Source: Corbicula japonica
Taxonomy: Eukaryota > Mollusca > Bivalvia > Venerida > Cyrenidae
Direction of reading: 5' to 3'
Assembly: GCA_038501625.1 (NCBI GenBank)
Contig: JAZAYU010000035.1
Coordinates: 816,001 to 880,000, forward strand
DNA: 64,000 nt
Part shown: positions 44,976 through 57,557 of the stretch, piece by piece
Numbering within the stretch: the stretch's first letter is position 1
Layout: each line of letters starts with the position of its first letter
Program-made: the position numbers and the translations under genes
Notes under the pieces: generated by a model
Database searches by the model: none
What the model was told of the DNA's origin: nothing
The model's input: only the letters and a program-made list of their open reading frames with translations

Positions 44976-47732
44976 CTATCTTATTGCGCATGTCTTATTC
45001 TAACCTAAACCCTAATAAAATTACCGTAATTAAGATTCCTAGGTTCGGCAGGTCTAATCATGTAAATCTTTTTTATAGGCTGTTGTTATGTAAAGTATTT
45101 TGCAGAAATCGAGATTTCCGTGCCAAGGCCTGTATACATTTATGTAGATAATTTGATAGGATTTTTTCCCTTAATGTCGGTATAATAGTGTTAAATAAGC
45201 TTTGTTATTTAGATATTATTTTGCACAAAGTCATCATATTGTCTGTTCATTCAATTTGTCTGTAAGCATGAATTAAAACCAATATTTACGTTTTAAGTCT
45301 TCATCCGTTACGACGAAGACTTACTAAGTATTCATCTAACGAGTCATTAGTCGGTGCGCACACGAAATGTTTACGAAGTAAAGTGACTGTGCGTTAGGGG
45401 TATCGCCATTCGCCCAAGAGGAAAGCCAGCGCTCTTCAACAAATTGTTTATTCTTCTCCTCGTGACGAAACGAATGTAATGCTTAGCGAAAATTATTTGT
45501 TTTTTTATTTTTTTATTTTTCTATGGACTGACATGGCTGTCTCATCATAATTGAGTTCTAGAAAATTAATAAATATGAAGTGTGTGTCAGGGACATTCTT
45601 CACATCATTATGGCATGTGAACTTGTATACTGTTCCACATTGCAGAAGAAATAAATGCCAAAATATCTCAGTAAAGAAAGAAGAAGAAACACACCACCAT
45701 TAATAATAATAATAACGACATCAACCACAAATAAATAAATAAATAAATGTTTCTGTTACGCATAATTATGTAGGCCTAGGTTCTACTGATTGCTGCTGCA
45801 CATTCCCGCTTGTATATGAAACGAATTTAAATTGCATTAGTCCTTTCTAATTGTTCTAGCTGAGATTTTTTGCATGGTAAAACACCAGCTCCTTACGACT
45901 TTCACAATCTTTATTTTATTCAATGCACCTACCATACATTTGGTAAGTATCAGGGAATCTGAAAATCGACTAAGGAATAAAAATATTTAAAACTTCGGTA
46001 CTGCTGTATATGTCCTGTTGACGTTCCATTGTTTTCTTCGTTTTATTAATATAACAATAAGAAGGTAAACAACACGGCAGAGAAAAATAATTCTTTTAAA
46101 CAACAACTTGACGGTTGTACTGACGGAGTTCAGCCCGCTGTTTGATACACGCTCATCCGCCCACCGAGAGTTTACATAACTTTAAATAACGACGGCATTG
46201 GTCACTATTTGTTACGCATATAAAGCAATTTTGAGAAAATTATAAAAACCGCATACTTCGAAATGCTAGCCGTTCCCTGATAATTGCGTGATGCAAAACT
46301 TAGCGGGATGATAATGTCAGCAACAAAACAAAATTAAGACATTCGTCATAACATCAACGGAACCATTTAACGCTAAATTTTATCAATTAAACGATGTATT
46401 AATTTCCATATTTTTCTCTTTAGTTAACCAGATTTTAATAAAACAAATTGTACCCCGCTCTTTGATTGAATTGAAACCAATTCAGAACAAAGTCTCTACC
46501 GCTGTGCGCGCATTGTCAACCATGGCGAAAAATTCCCTCTCCCAAAAGATGTCGCAAAGATGTCGTATTGTGCTGCCAATTTGCGGCAACGTAAAACACT
46601 AATGATTCCATTCAGATCCTATTTAGGACTATTTTAATTCCGTTGGAAGAAAATTCTCTAGGCAGCCCCGGCCCATGATACTTTATTACAAATTATTATA
46701 AGCATATTAAGGTTTGCGTGTCTCCAGAAAACTGTTTCATTCCTTGTACGAAGGTTTGCGTGACTAGAGATAACTAGAGTCCCCCAGCGAATGACGGTCT
46801 TTCTAACTTCACTAGCAGCCAAATCAAGCTAAAACGTTAGTCGAATCAATATTCCGGAGAAATTTCTTCAAGGAATGGCTTAATTTCCTTCCACTTTCGC
46901 TTTTCTTAGACAATTTACGATGATTTTGGTCGGAGGTTTTGCCTCAGTATCAACCAAGCTCACCAAATTAATAATTCTTTCAGATTTTAAGATGTACGCA
47001 GAAGTTTTGTCGCAGTTGTGCTTATAAGCAATTGTGAATATTTTGAAGTTGTTATTTATGGTGTTGTAATAAATAAAATAAATTAAAGCTAACAAAAAAC
47101 GTCGTTGAATTTCATACAGAAGTTCCAGCCCAACATTCATTTATATTGAATATTATTGGTGCCTTTACGTGGCTTCAATTTATCAATCATCTGAATATTT
47201 GAAGACACAAAACGCTAAATCTCTAACAAACATTAATGAGTTTGTTGAATTGTACATTTTCGACGATTAAATAACACTGACCAGCATAAAATTGTTCGTG
47301 TATTTATCATAACGTTCACTTATACTATATAACGAAATAGTTATATCCTATCAGGGACAAAGGTAATTAAAAACACGGTTCATACTCTGATTAAATCACC
47401 GTTAGACATTTGGCTTTTAATAAGAAATAAACTTTTTTTCTAAATTTTAATCGCATTTTAAAACACATGGAAGTTGTGTTTTTAAGCGAAAATGATAGTG
47501 TAGATAAACTCTGTATTTTATCAATAAGAAAAAAATGTTCATGTATCATTTTCAATTCTAACGGTATTTCTTTAGAAATAGAAAACAGAAAACATACAGG
47601 TATCAACGTTCGTATGATAGTGATACAAATGTCCGTCTGTACGTCATTCCGTTCCTGTAGTCATATATCAGTAAACTTAGAATCTGTTTCATTTCGACTG
47701 TGATTATGGGAAAATTACTATAGTTTAGCGAA

Positions 47733-47768
47733 ATAATGACGACGACGACGACGATGATGATGATGAAG
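47733..47768. repeat. GAC/GAT trinucleotide microsatellite
   Basis: (GAC)n passes into (GAT)n over about 36 bases, directly before a family-1 element. Confidence 0.8.
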
Positions 47769-47774
47769 ACTTCT

Positions 47775-48014
47775 TTAACCCTTTACTCCATATATACACC
47801 AATTTACGCATGTGCGACCAGTGTAGATCCAGATCAGCCGGCACATCCGTGCCGTCTGATCAGGATCTGAACTGGTCGCATTTTGGTCAGAGGTAACCTA
47901 ACAAATCAAAAAGCGAACAGTTTAGATCCCGATTAGACGGCATGGATGTGACGGCTGATCTGGATCTACCTTTCGCCCTCGCAATAAAGGTGTATCTATG
48001 GAGGAAAGGGTTAA
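47775..48014. mobile_element. Family-1 TTAA foldback MITE, well preserved
   Basis: TTAACCCTTTACTCCATAT and TATGGAGGAAAGGGTTAA ends; left hairpin complete, right hairpin arm slightly eroded. It is the first family-1 copy after a gap of about 16 kb. Confidence 0.85.
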
Positions 48015-48019
48015 GCGTT

Positions 48020-50370
48020 CTAAAAAGCGTTCGAATTTTGTTTTTCAGCACCAAAGTTGTAGTGGAGACTATAGTGCGTTCCTAAACAGCTTATTGCCCT
48101 TCATCTGCTATGCTTTAATTTATTTCACATTGCTCAGAAATTGAATGAAAAAAAAATCGTTTGTCATCTAAGTCAAAGTATTGTTGAAATCTCGCGTATA
48201 CGTTAGTTCTAAGCACAATTGCATGCTCTTCAAGCTTGGAGTGTAAGATCTTTGTGAAGAAAGAAATGTCTCAACGTAAACAAAGGTAAAAAATCGCATT
48301 ATTATTTTACGCCAAAACTCGAGAGCTTTGTTACTTTGAATTGCAAATGGCTAATAGGCTGGGTCACCGCCAATTAATATGTCTAAGTCTTTTTATAGTT
48401 CCCGTTTTCCTCCACTACAAAAGAATATGTGCCGCTGCATGTCTTTTATTGTCGGGATTTTGATCATTTTTACGACATATACGGCTTTTAATGTACGTTT
48501 TATTACGCAGATCAAGGATTTACGACGGATGCGCACGCAACCAAATTTCTTCCTCAGAACTTCCATACCTTGTTGTCCGGCTTAGCGCTTGCAAGAGTCT
48601 GTGGCTTGCATCTGTTTGTCCGGGAGCCGATTGTTGAGGCCGTTTTTGAGTAAGAATGAAGAAGGCAACAAGTCGAACTCAAATGTTAGATATTACATCT
48701 CGCGGCGGTTAAGCTACTCGAACGTTTTTTATCTATTCTACGTCACCCGACTTTTTTTATCAGGACTGGGTTAAAATCTAATATTTTAACCCAGATCAAG
48801 AGAATTACATTTAATGATTTTTTTGTTATCAACAAATGGAGAAGGAGCCAAAAAACGACTTTAAAATCACCATTAACTCGGGTGAGTTTGAACAAATAGC
48901 ATCTCCACGAAATGTAAGGATATTTTAGCTGTTTAAGCCGTATAAACTTGTCATGATATACCGTTTTATTAAATGGAAGTAACTCGTGGTTCTCTGCAAA
49001 GCAAGCTGGGCTTCAATCATAGATAAAATGTGTGTCAATATTTTAATGAATTGCATTTATACTTTAACTTATAGAAGAAGTAAAAATCATAGCTTGTGCT
49101 ATTTGGAAACACATAGTTTTCAGCATATTTTTTGAAGGGTGTACACGGTTAATCAACAAGACAACACATTTATCATTACACATTAAACATTAAAATAAAA
49201 ACATTCATACATACTGAGGTATTTAGCGTTTACATTGTTTCTCTTTTATTTAGTCATGTCTTTAAAATAACCGGAAGCTCATTACTGGGAAACCAGCCGA
49301 CCGACAAAGTTCCGTTCATATATTTCAGTAACATCAGACGATTCAGCGGCGGAAGTGATGTATAATTAGTGAACATAAAATATAATAAATTATAAAACTA
49401 TTGACAAAACATGTCTTTACTTTCCGGTGCCAAGCAACAAACATGAACTGCCATTTTTCAAAATGGCTTCCAACTTCCGGTCTGGGACGAGAAAGACTGA
49501 TACTTAGGTAAAACAACTTTGGATGATCAAACAAAATGCTACTATAAAGCAACTTCTATTTATCTCTCTATCTTGAGCACAGGTAATTACCATTTTCGAA
49601 ATGACGTCCGAGTAATTAATGGAGAGTAATGGCGTACTTTGTCTTTCTGGGGAAATGTCGTCTGGTCATTATTTCGCATTAAAATTTATATTAACCTAGA
49701 AGAGGAATAAAACCTCGCTCCGCCATTAAGACTGAATCATTTTTTGAAAATTCGTGAAAATAAAATAGGAATAAGCTTTATTAATGCATATAGACTTAAA
49801 TTTCTCTATTGTCAATTCCAACTCCGTACCCATTGGCGAACATTGGCTAGCAGCTCATCAGTAAAATGTAACACACCTTCTTCTTCTTGAAAGTTGCATA
49901 AACACAATAGGTAGAGACTCTGAGTTTATTTAAAGTTTAATCGAATCTCCAAATTATAACTTATAATTTTAACCTATAATCTAAAACATGACACTAAACG
50001 ATTTCGGTAACATTTTGCATTAGCCGCAAGTGTGCTCTTAGTATTTTCTTTTCTTTTATCCATGTAGGGATACTGAATAATATTCACAGATCTATTTAAA
50101 CTCTTTTATTCCAAAACGTTTCGGCCATCGGCCTTCTGCAGTTGATATTGCCACAACTTTGTATTTTCGTTTGTTCCAGACTGTATTATTTTAAATAATT
50201 TTCCTTTTTAAGTTTCTAATTTGCATACGATGTTGGGTTTTAATAATGTAAAACAAAGTTGATGTGTTTTTTTGTTCAAATTAAAATTACACAGGTTTTT
50301 AAGAAAACAAACTCTGACCTAAAACAACTAAGCAATCTTTGTTTTAAAGTTTGCTAGAGTTTGCGTTGGT
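48020..50370. other. Gene-free stretch
   Basis: Short open frames at 48379-48585 and 48589-48774 lack recognisable domains or splice continuity and are not called. An imperfect palindrome, GCCATTTTTCAAAATGGC, lies at 49452. I see no other structure. Confidence 0.4.
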
Positions 50371-50379
50371 AGCCGGCGG

Positions 50380-50600
50380 TTCTTGGAATAAGTTGCAGGG
50401 TGGGAGATCCGGAGGTGGTTCAGTACGGTAGCTCGAACCACCGTTTTGGGCAGCATTAATTAATTTTCAAGGAATGTTGTTTAAAAATTATCATGTTACT
50501 TCTCGAAGACTGCCCCAAACGAAATCTCTTTCTGGAAATCTTGCATCCGACCAGAGTTGCCATTGCGAAATTAGCGAAAAGTATGACGGAAAATTCAAAC
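50380..50600 (+). repeat. Dispersed repeat, 'GGATCC(A/G)GAGG' family, copy 2
   Basis: GGGAGATCCGGAGGTGGTTC, TTTTGGGCAGCATTAATTAA, CTGCCCCAAACGAAATCTC and CTGGAAATCTTGCATCCGAC repeat the order seen at 17.84 kb (opposite strand) and 57.14 kb. Confidence 0.65.
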
Positions 50601-50636
50601 TTATACAATATAACGCGCGTGTGCCGTTAGTTAACG

Positions 50637-50783
50637 GGGCTGAAGGTTATAAAACTGAGTTTGGAAACCAGTCTCAAATCTCAAGGATCTGATTGGCTGA
50701 AATGGGGACTGGTCGCCATTTCAGCCAATCAGATGCTTGAGATTTGAGACTGGTTTCCATACTCAGTTTTAAAACCTTGGGCA
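50637..50783. mobile_element. Family-2 palindromic foldback, near perfect
   Basis: GGCTGAAGGTTATAAAACTG pairs with CAGTTTTAAAACCTTGGGC. The two CCAAT boxes are intact, separated by GGGGACTGGTCGCC. Confidence 0.88.
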
Positions 50784-50789
50784 CAGCTA

Positions 50790-52500
50790 TGTCTACTGGG
50801 TAGTCAGTCTAAAAGTTTGCCCCATCTGTGATATCGCAGCTTTAAGAGAAAAGATAAGAATTCCTTTCATGATTAAAACAGTATTGCTTGGAAGAATCAT
50901 TGAATAATTTATATGATTTTTACAGGCAAAGATTCCAATAAATTGCAATCAGTAATCAAGCGGATGAAAAAACTACATGTCTTTGATTAGATAAAAGCAT
51001 GTGTTGGTGAGAAAATGACGACATGTTGTACAAGTCATGTTCATTTGGAAGGTACGGGCATTCAAATGCACGTTGAAAATGAAAGAAGTTAAAAAGATCG
51101 TTTTATTAAAAAATGTGGAAAGTAAAATGCATTTTTTTTGTTGACCTCGATTTGTCTTTGAAATTAACAACTGCTAACCAAGTGAAAGATTGTTTCATAA
51201 CTACCGATTTTACTATTTTGCAATTTTTATTATTATTATTATACAACACATCTCTTGCAAGTTATGTTACATTTATCTTTAAGTATAAGCATCCTTTTTA
51301 ATAATTAACCGTGTGCTGCAATAAATCACACAATGCATGGTGCATTAATTTTGAAATTTAATGACAACAATAAAATCTCTTACAAGTTATTGTACATGTA
51401 TTTTTAAGTAAAAGCATCCCTTCGAATAACTCTGCATGTTTGGAACGATCGATTGCAAGAAATGAGACTATGTCTTGTGCATTAATTTAAAACTTTGTTG
51501 ACGACAATAATATCCCTGTCTTTTTTAAATACATTGAGAACTCCCAATGATTTACAGGTCTTTTTAAAGTTACTGGATGAATTATTTTGATTGAAAACAT
51601 TGTGATCGAACAACTAACAGTTAAAGATTTTTGCGTATGGGATAAGCGTATGTGTAGAAACTTATATTAATGCTCCGATCTTTGTTTCGAGGAAATGGTA
51701 TTTCTAGGATCTGCATAACTTGAACATTTGCATTCCAGTTCAGTTTCATGTGGGTATTAAAACGTGAAATAGGCGCATCAGGAATCGCCGCACTCACAGA
51801 AAAACAGCCTCCCCACGCAGCGAAATAGAAGAGAGGAAAAGAGAGCATGTTTATTATAAGTATTTCAAGTCAAATAAGACGCCACAAACATTTAACGAAA
51901 AAGCGAACCCTTGGGGTTACCGCCTTAAAAACAATTTGCCACTGGGGGTTTAAACCAGGTTCTAGGGTGCACCAACCTCACTTTTGTCCCAACAGGTTCT
52001 CATATCATAAAACAAGTACAAGTTGTCTTGGTGAAATAACTTCAACCCACCCATCAGCTCAACAATGTTGCATGCAAAAGCTCAGAAACATATAAAACAT
52101 AAGAAGCTAATAGCATTAAAAAGCCAAAGTGGTGGGTACTTAATGATCTTACCGAGACCAGAGTACCTGAAGTCAAATCAGCAAGAACATGATAACAAGT
52201 TTAAGTTGGTCCAGGAGTGATCGGCATGTATTGTATCTAAGTACTTCAAGTACTAGACGTGTCGAATCTCCAACATTTTTCTCTGATCCAAAAGATCGAA
52301 TTGGTGAATCTCACTCATGTTTTTACTATTTTCCATCTATGTTTCATAAACAAGATTCTCCCTCATGCCTTTCAAGTACTGGCAAAATCTTCTAACTTTC
52401 CTTTACAATTCCTCAGCAGACCTTAGGTTCCAACAAGAACACTGTTGTTCAGTATCTATAAACTAGAAATAAATTATAGTTTATTTAGAACCAGTGTCCA
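50790..52500. other. Gene-free stretch
   Basis: No supported exon. ACAAGTTATTGTACATGTATTT-like phrases occur twice (51251 and 51381) with following AAGTA(T/A)AAGCATCC, suggesting an old duplication of about 130 bp. Nothing else is assigned. Confidence 0.4.
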
Positions 52501-52507
52501 GGATATG

Positions 52508-52790
52508 GTAGAATTAAAACTGGAGAAGTCTCAAATCTCAAGTTTTGGTTGAAATCTAGACTAGCACCTAAACAGACCAATCAAATGCAGCAAAGGGAAT
52601 TTTTGACATTGGTCTCCAATCTCGGTTTTAAGGTCTTGTGCCCCATGTCCAAGATCAAGTCAAAACTGGAGACCAGCCTCAAATCTCATGCATCTTAATG
52701 TTCAAATATTGAGGCCTGTCTCCAAATGGAACAATGAGAAGCCACAGTTTTTAGACTAGTCTCCAATCCAAGTATTATCATCTCAGTAAC
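52508..52790. mobile_element. Two adjacent decayed family-2 copies
   Basis: The first (52508-52644) keeps AAAACTGGAGAAGTCTCAAA and GTTTTAAGGTCTTGTGCCCC. The second (52650-52790) keeps GTCCAAGATCAAGTCAAAACT, CAGCCTCAAATCTCATGCATC and CTAGTCTCCAATCC. Central CCAAT boxes are lost. Confidence 0.5.
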
Positions 52791-53537
52791 TGCTATTCAA
52801 ACAGGTCTGCAATCAAAATAACTGTATCCCCAAAGTATTTTTCGAAATGGGTCTTTTTTTCATTGATATTCAGTATAAAAATGTTAACAAATAATTGACA
52901 CGTGATAGTTGTATTTCATGTTTATTAATGTTTTATTTTTGTAAAGAAACGTTCATATCTTGAATGTTTGACAAATATTTGTACAGTAACAACAATTGAT
53001 TGGGACATCTATATAACAAAATATACATCAACAAATAATTATCATGTACACATCATGGATTATGCACGTTTTAAATGCTGGGATGAAATAAAAAGCAGCA
53101 TTGTATTTAGTACTGTAAAGGTAAAGTGTAGAAACATGCATTTATGAATGACTACATGCAAAGCAACTGATTTTTTTTGTTTTTAGTAACTAACAAATAA
53201 TTTTAGATGGTCAAGACATACACAAATGTTGAAACATTTATAAATGGTAATAAAGCTGATACTTTTCTTTCATCTCCAAAAACTAGAACATGTAACTATG
53301 CCACAAAAATGTTAGGAATTGACTTGTATTTTGCCATCCCCATATTTCTGAACAATAGTTTACTATCAGTAAATTCAATTCTTTACTAAAACAAATGTAA
53401 AATTTCAGATTGATTAGTTTAAAACCAGTGTGTTCCTTACAATGTCTGGATTAAGTTTCTATTTTGTATTTACATATGTACATGTATGTTGCCACATGTA
53501 GAGTATGTAAGGTTTTATAGAAGATCCGTCTACTCTG

Positions 53538-53683
53538 TGCCCAAGGTTATAAAACTGAGCATGGAAACCAGTCTCAATTCTGAAGCATCTGATTGGTTGA
53601 AATGGCGACCAGTCGCCATTTCAGCCAATCAGATGCATGAGATTTGAGACTGGTTAACAATCTCAGGTTTATACCCTTCAGCA
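53538..53683. mobile_element. Family-2 palindromic foldback
   Basis: GCCCAAGGTTATAAAACTGAG and CTCAGGTTTATACCCTTCAGC arms; centre TGATTGGTTGAAATGGCGAC / GTCGCCATTTCAGCCAATCA. Confidence 0.85.
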
Positions 53684-53689
53684 CAGGTC

Positions 53690-54180
53690 TTAACACCTAT
53701 TCTCCATAAGCTCTTCAATTGGCTGGAAATGACCAGTCTCAAAATTTAATTTTTCTGGTATGTTTACTTTAAACATACTTAGAGATAACAAAAACTTTCG
53801 CAAGTTATGAAAGTCTGAAAATGTTTACCATGACAACAGCTTTACAATTTCGGTAATTTAGAACATAGTGAAAAAAGTGCATACTGTGGAAATAATTATG
53901 TAATAGGAGGCTTTTTCTGTGTTTTTTGGTTATGTTTATATAAATTATTTTCCTAAAAATGTGTCATAATTGCTTAGAACTGTCACCATGGTTTGAGGTT
54001 TTTTGTTTGAACAATTCTTTTTATGTTATTTATGGTCAAAAGGGCTTTCTGTCCAACTAAAATGCAATGATGGTGATATTAAAGACCTAATACACATCAG
54101 TCAGTGGAGAAATTGTATAAAAGAAGACAATAACATTTGAGACACTTCACTATACAATCTAAAATGAACTAAAACTTCTT
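53690..54180. other. Gene-free AT-rich stretch
   Basis: No exon, repeat-family copy or regulatory motif that I can support. Confidence 0.4.
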
Positions 54181-54184
54181 TTTC

Positions 54185-54453
54185 TTAACTCTTTCCTCCA
54201 TATATAGGCATTTTTGACACATGTGCGACCAGTGTAGATCCAGATCAGCTGGCAGATCCATGCCATCTGGTCAGGATCTGCACCGGTCGCATTTTGGTCA
54301 GAAATAATCTAATAATGAATAAAAAAAGCGAACAGTTTAGATCCTAATCAGACAGCACAGATCTACCAACAAGAAACAACAGATGTGCCAACTGATCTGG
54401 ATCTAAACTGTTCACCCGCGCAATTAATGTGTATCTATGGAGGAAAAGGTTAG
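54185..54453. mobile_element. Family-1 TTAA foldback MITE with internal insertion
   Basis: TTAACTCTTTCCTCCATAT and TATGGAGGAAAAGGTTA ends. About 20 extra bases containing ACAAGAAACAACAG lie in the loop of the right hairpin, flanked by the short repeat CAGAT, which suggests a small duplication. Confidence 0.75.
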
Positions 54454-54694
54454 ATCTAATTTCAGACATGGGTATACAGTGTATATTTTATATTATTGCA
54501 GAATGTTGGCAGTTTGTTTTCTATCAATTTAATCATAATCCATAAATAGGTATTTTAGAGTCATTATTAATTAAGTTAAATATATACACTATCATACTGA
54601 TATTAAAAACCAACACATAGTCTGAATGGTCAGTTTGAAGGCTAAATTCAACCAATATGATGCATTAGATGGAACTTTGTCTTCAGTATCGTGT

Positions 54695-54887
54695 TTTACC
54701 CTTTCCTCCATACATGCCATCTGATCAGGATCTGCACTGTTCGCTTTTTAATTCGTTAGATTATATCTGACCAAAATGCAATCAGTGCATATCCTGATCA
54801 GACGGCACAGAAGTGCTAGCTGATCTGGATCTACACTGGTAGCACAATCATGTGTAAAAAATGTGTATTTATGGAGGAAAGGGTTAA
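54695..54887. mobile_element. Family-1 foldback MITE, left hairpin arm deleted
   Basis: TTACCCTTTCCTCCATACAT is followed at once by GCCATCTGATCAGGATCTGC, so the left arm of hairpin 1 is missing. The right hairpin and TATGGAGGAAAGGGTTAA are intact. Confidence 0.75.
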
Positions 54888-54894
54888 ACCTTAA

Positions 54895-55065
54895 TTAACT
54901 CAATGGAATATGGCTGATATGACATGGGCGACCAGTGTTAATCCTGATCTGCCAGAATATGCATGCTGTCTGCATATAGTGTAGATACAGACCAGAAAGC
55001 ATTGAAGTGCCAGCTGATCTAGATCTACACTTGTTACCCATGTTGTAACAGGCATATTTATGGCT
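54895..55065. repeat. Family-1-like variant, diverged
   Basis: TTAACTCAATGGAATATGGC opens it, followed by GCGACCAGTGTTAATCC and GATCTAGATCTACAC; it ends in GGCATATTTATGG. It follows the previous copy after about 8 bases. Confidence 0.5.
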
Positions 55066-55328
55066 TGAACAGAATATGCCTCATGAAAATTAAATAAATT
55101 AAACTGAAGTCAATTCTTCTAGCTGGAAATTCAAGAACTGAAAACATTGAGAGATGCCAGTTAACTAAACTTAAGCATACTCCAGGCAAGTAAGGTAATA
55201 AAATATCTGGATAATCCATACTTTTAATTTTTAGGGGTATGGTGGGGGTATTTGGGTAACACAGCTTGTCAGGAAAAACAAAACTTCAGGCAACTCTCAC
55301 AAACATTTTTAGGGCTTGGTGCAATACC

Positions 55329-55449
55329 GGGCTGAAGGTTATAAAGCAAATCTCAAGCATCTGATTGGCTGAAATAGGGACCAGTGGCCAATCATATGCT
55401 TGAGATTTGAGACTGGTTTCCAGTTTGCTCAGTTTTATAACCTTGGGCA
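55329..55449. mobile_element. Family-2 foldback, shortened
   Basis: GGGCTGAAGGTTATAAAG and CAGTTTTATAACCTTGGGC arms. Parts of the left arm and the right CCAAT box are deleted. Confidence 0.75.
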
Positions 55450-55451
55450 CT

Positions 55452-55600
55452 GGGCCCAATATCAGAAAACTAAATCTGGAGACCAGTCTCAAATCTTAAG
55501 CATCTGATTGGCTGAAATGGCAACTAATTGCCATTTCAGCCAATCAGATGCTTGAGATTCGAGACTTGTCACCAATTTTAGTTTTATGATCTTTTGCCCA
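55452..55600. mobile_element. Family-2 palindromic foldback, second of a tandem pair
   Basis: GGGCCCAATATCAGAAAACTAA pairs with TTAGTTTTATGATCTTTTGCCC; both CCAAT boxes are intact. Only 2-3 bases separate it from the copy at 55329-55449. Confidence 0.85.
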
Positions 55601-55957
55601 GTTTTGCACTAAGCCCTTGATTTGATAAACATATTTACAAAATATCTGACAATAATGATTATTTACACTTACTTATTGCACATGTGCACATTAAAATTAT
55701 TATTTATTACACAATTTTCATATAATGTTAACAATCTCAATATTGTAATAAATATAAAAGATTTATACAGAGATGTCCCCTAAACATGGTATGTTTCCCA
55801 TGGCATGCCTCATTTGAAAATGGTTTGAAACACATGCAAAATGTCACGATTTCAAAGTCTAAAACATATAATTTTTTTACTTAGCAGATCCTATTTTGTT
55901 TTGTATGTCTTGAACTCCACTGAAAAATAATTAATTTTTCTAAAATGAAAACGCATG

Positions 55958-56060
55958 TGCCCAAGGTTATAAAACTGAGCATGACCAGTCGCCATTTCAG
56001 CCAATCAGATGCTTGAGATTTGAGACTGGTTTCCAAACTCAGTTTTATAACATTCAACCC
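55958..56060. mobile_element. Family-2 foldback, left CCAAT half deleted
   Basis: GCCCAAGGTTATAAAACTGAG runs directly into GACCAGTCGCCATTTCAGCC. The right half is complete, ending CTCAGTTTTATAACATTC. Confidence 0.75.
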
Positions 56061-56253
56061 TGGTTTGCTTGAGAAGAAACTCTGTTTTGTCTTTAACTTT
56101 AATTTTCCTAAAAATGCAAGACATGGTGATTTTGTCTTGTATTAAATTTACTGGATATAGGACAAAACTTCTTTTGTCCAGAAATATTAAAATGGTGGTT
56201 TTATCTAACATTACTTTCTCAGATAAACAAAAAAATAGTTGTTTCATATAGCA

Positions 56254-56495
56254 TAAACCCTTTCCTCCATAGACACACCTTCATGGCGTGGGCAAACAGT
56301 TTAGATCCAGATCAGCTGGCACATCCGTGCCGTTTGATCAGGATCTAAACTGTTCACTTTTTGATTTGTTAGGTTATTTCTGACCTAAATACAACCTGTG
56401 ATGATCCTGATTAGATGGCATGGATGTGCCAGATGATCTGGATCTACACTGGTCGCACATGCGTAAAAATGCGTATCTATGAAGGAAAGGGTTAA
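56254..56495. mobile_element. Family-1 foldback MITE, well preserved
   Basis: ATAAACCCTTTCCTCCATAG and TATGAAGGAAAGGGTTAA ends with both hairpins. The left TTAA has mutated to ATAA. Confidence 0.8.
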
Positions 56496-56813
56496 TTTCA
56501 CAAACATTGAAAGAAAACGTTTTGCCCTGGTTTTATGTTCTGAAAATGGGAAAAAATTAGTTTTTTTCCAGGTTCAAACCTTTTGTTTTCTGAAATATGT
56601 CTAAATGCAATGAGGATAAACAACATTTATTTTGGCAAACAATAATAATAAATAAAGGAATCAATTTCCTTGTGTTCCAAAAAGCACCAGGTTATTTCAA
56701 TATAAATGCCATCCTATCCTGTTACGGGCATACAGAAGAGTAATTAACATTTTATACAACAACCATTGAAAACAATGAACAACCAGTAATTTTTAGAACA
56801 GTTACTGTATCAC

Positions 56814-57066
56814 TTAACCCTTCCCCTCCATAGACACACCTTAATTGCGTGGGCGAACAGTGTAGATCCAGATCAGCCGGCACATCAGTGCCGGCTGATC
56901 AGGATCTGCCAGGATCTGCACTGTTCGCTATTTGGTTTATTAGGTTTTTTCCGACCAAAATGCGACCAGTTCAGATCCTGATCAGACGGCACAGATGTGC
57001 CGGCTGATCTGGATCTACACTGGTCGCACATGCGTAAAAATGCATATATATGGAGGAAAGGGTTAA
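56814..57066. mobile_element. Family-1 TTAA foldback MITE, with a small internal duplication
   Basis: TTAACCCTTCCCCTCCATAG and TATGGAGGAAAGGGTTAA ends. In the left hairpin CAGGATCTGC is duplicated in tandem, and its loop reads CAGTGCCGGCTGATC. Confidence 0.85.
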
Positions 57067-57139
57067 CATAGATGCACACATTTTTTTTTCAGTAATCATT
57101 GTTGGATGATTGTGAATGCAAATAATAACCTTTTTCACA

Positions 57140-57335
57140 TTCAGGGGCAGATCCAGAGGTGGTTCGGTGGGGTTGTCACTATGCTTCCCCATTTGGGCAG
57201 CGATATTTAATTTCGATTCTGGCCAGAGAATTGAAAAATATCATGTAACTACCTTAAAACTACCGCAAACAAATACCCCGTCTGGAAATCTTGCATCCAA
57301 CCCTGGTTACAATGCAGGTGGAAAAAATAAATAAT
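57140..57335 (+). repeat. Dispersed repeat, 'GGATCC(A/G)GAGG' family, copy 3
   Basis: GGGGCAGATCCAGAGGTGGTTC, CCATTTGGGCAGCGATATTTA, AACTACCGCAAACAAATACC and CTGGAAATCTTGCATCCAAC match the copies at 17.84 and 50.38 kb. Confidence 0.65.
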
Positions 57336-57449
57336 GTTTATGTGTCCGCTCAATTTGAGACATAAAAAGACATTATGACATTTATAAAATGCAAGACAGA
57401 ATCAAAAGTAAGAGCACAGTTTTAAAAAGTGGGCATTTAATTGTTCTGG

Positions 57450-57521
57450 TGGGACCAAGATCACAAACTGAAGTTTGAAGACCAGTCTCAAATCTCAAGC
57501 ATCTGATTGGCTGAAATATGC
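57450..57521. repeat. Half copy of family 2
   Basis: GGACCAAGATCACAAACTGA, GACCAGTCTCAAATCTCAAG and CATCTGATTGGCTGAAAT are present; the complementary half is absent. It ends 36 bases from the stop codon of the AHR-like gene and may lie in its 3' UTR. Confidence 0.65.
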
Positions 57522-57557
57522 AAATAAATCTGTAGTCAAAAATATGCAGTGTTTTCA

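Larger units (their letters stand above)
41060..47770. other. Gene-free, repeat-poor stretch
   Basis: No exon with both coding bias and phase-consistent splice sites was found. Family-1 and family-2 elements are absent. Features seen are short simple repeats, (TTG)n near 43826 and (AAAT)n near 45733, and a decayed tandem array at 44690-44975. Patches richer in CpG occur near 41390-41660, 45300-45480 and 46500-46600. The low transposon density may mark regulatory DNA, but nothing specific can be assigned. Confidence 0.45.

Noticed and set aside
48379..48774. Two adjacent short plus-strand frames (68 and 61 codons), one with a hydrophobic segment
   Set aside because: No recognisable family, no splice sites joining them in phase, and no supporting promoter or poly(A) context.
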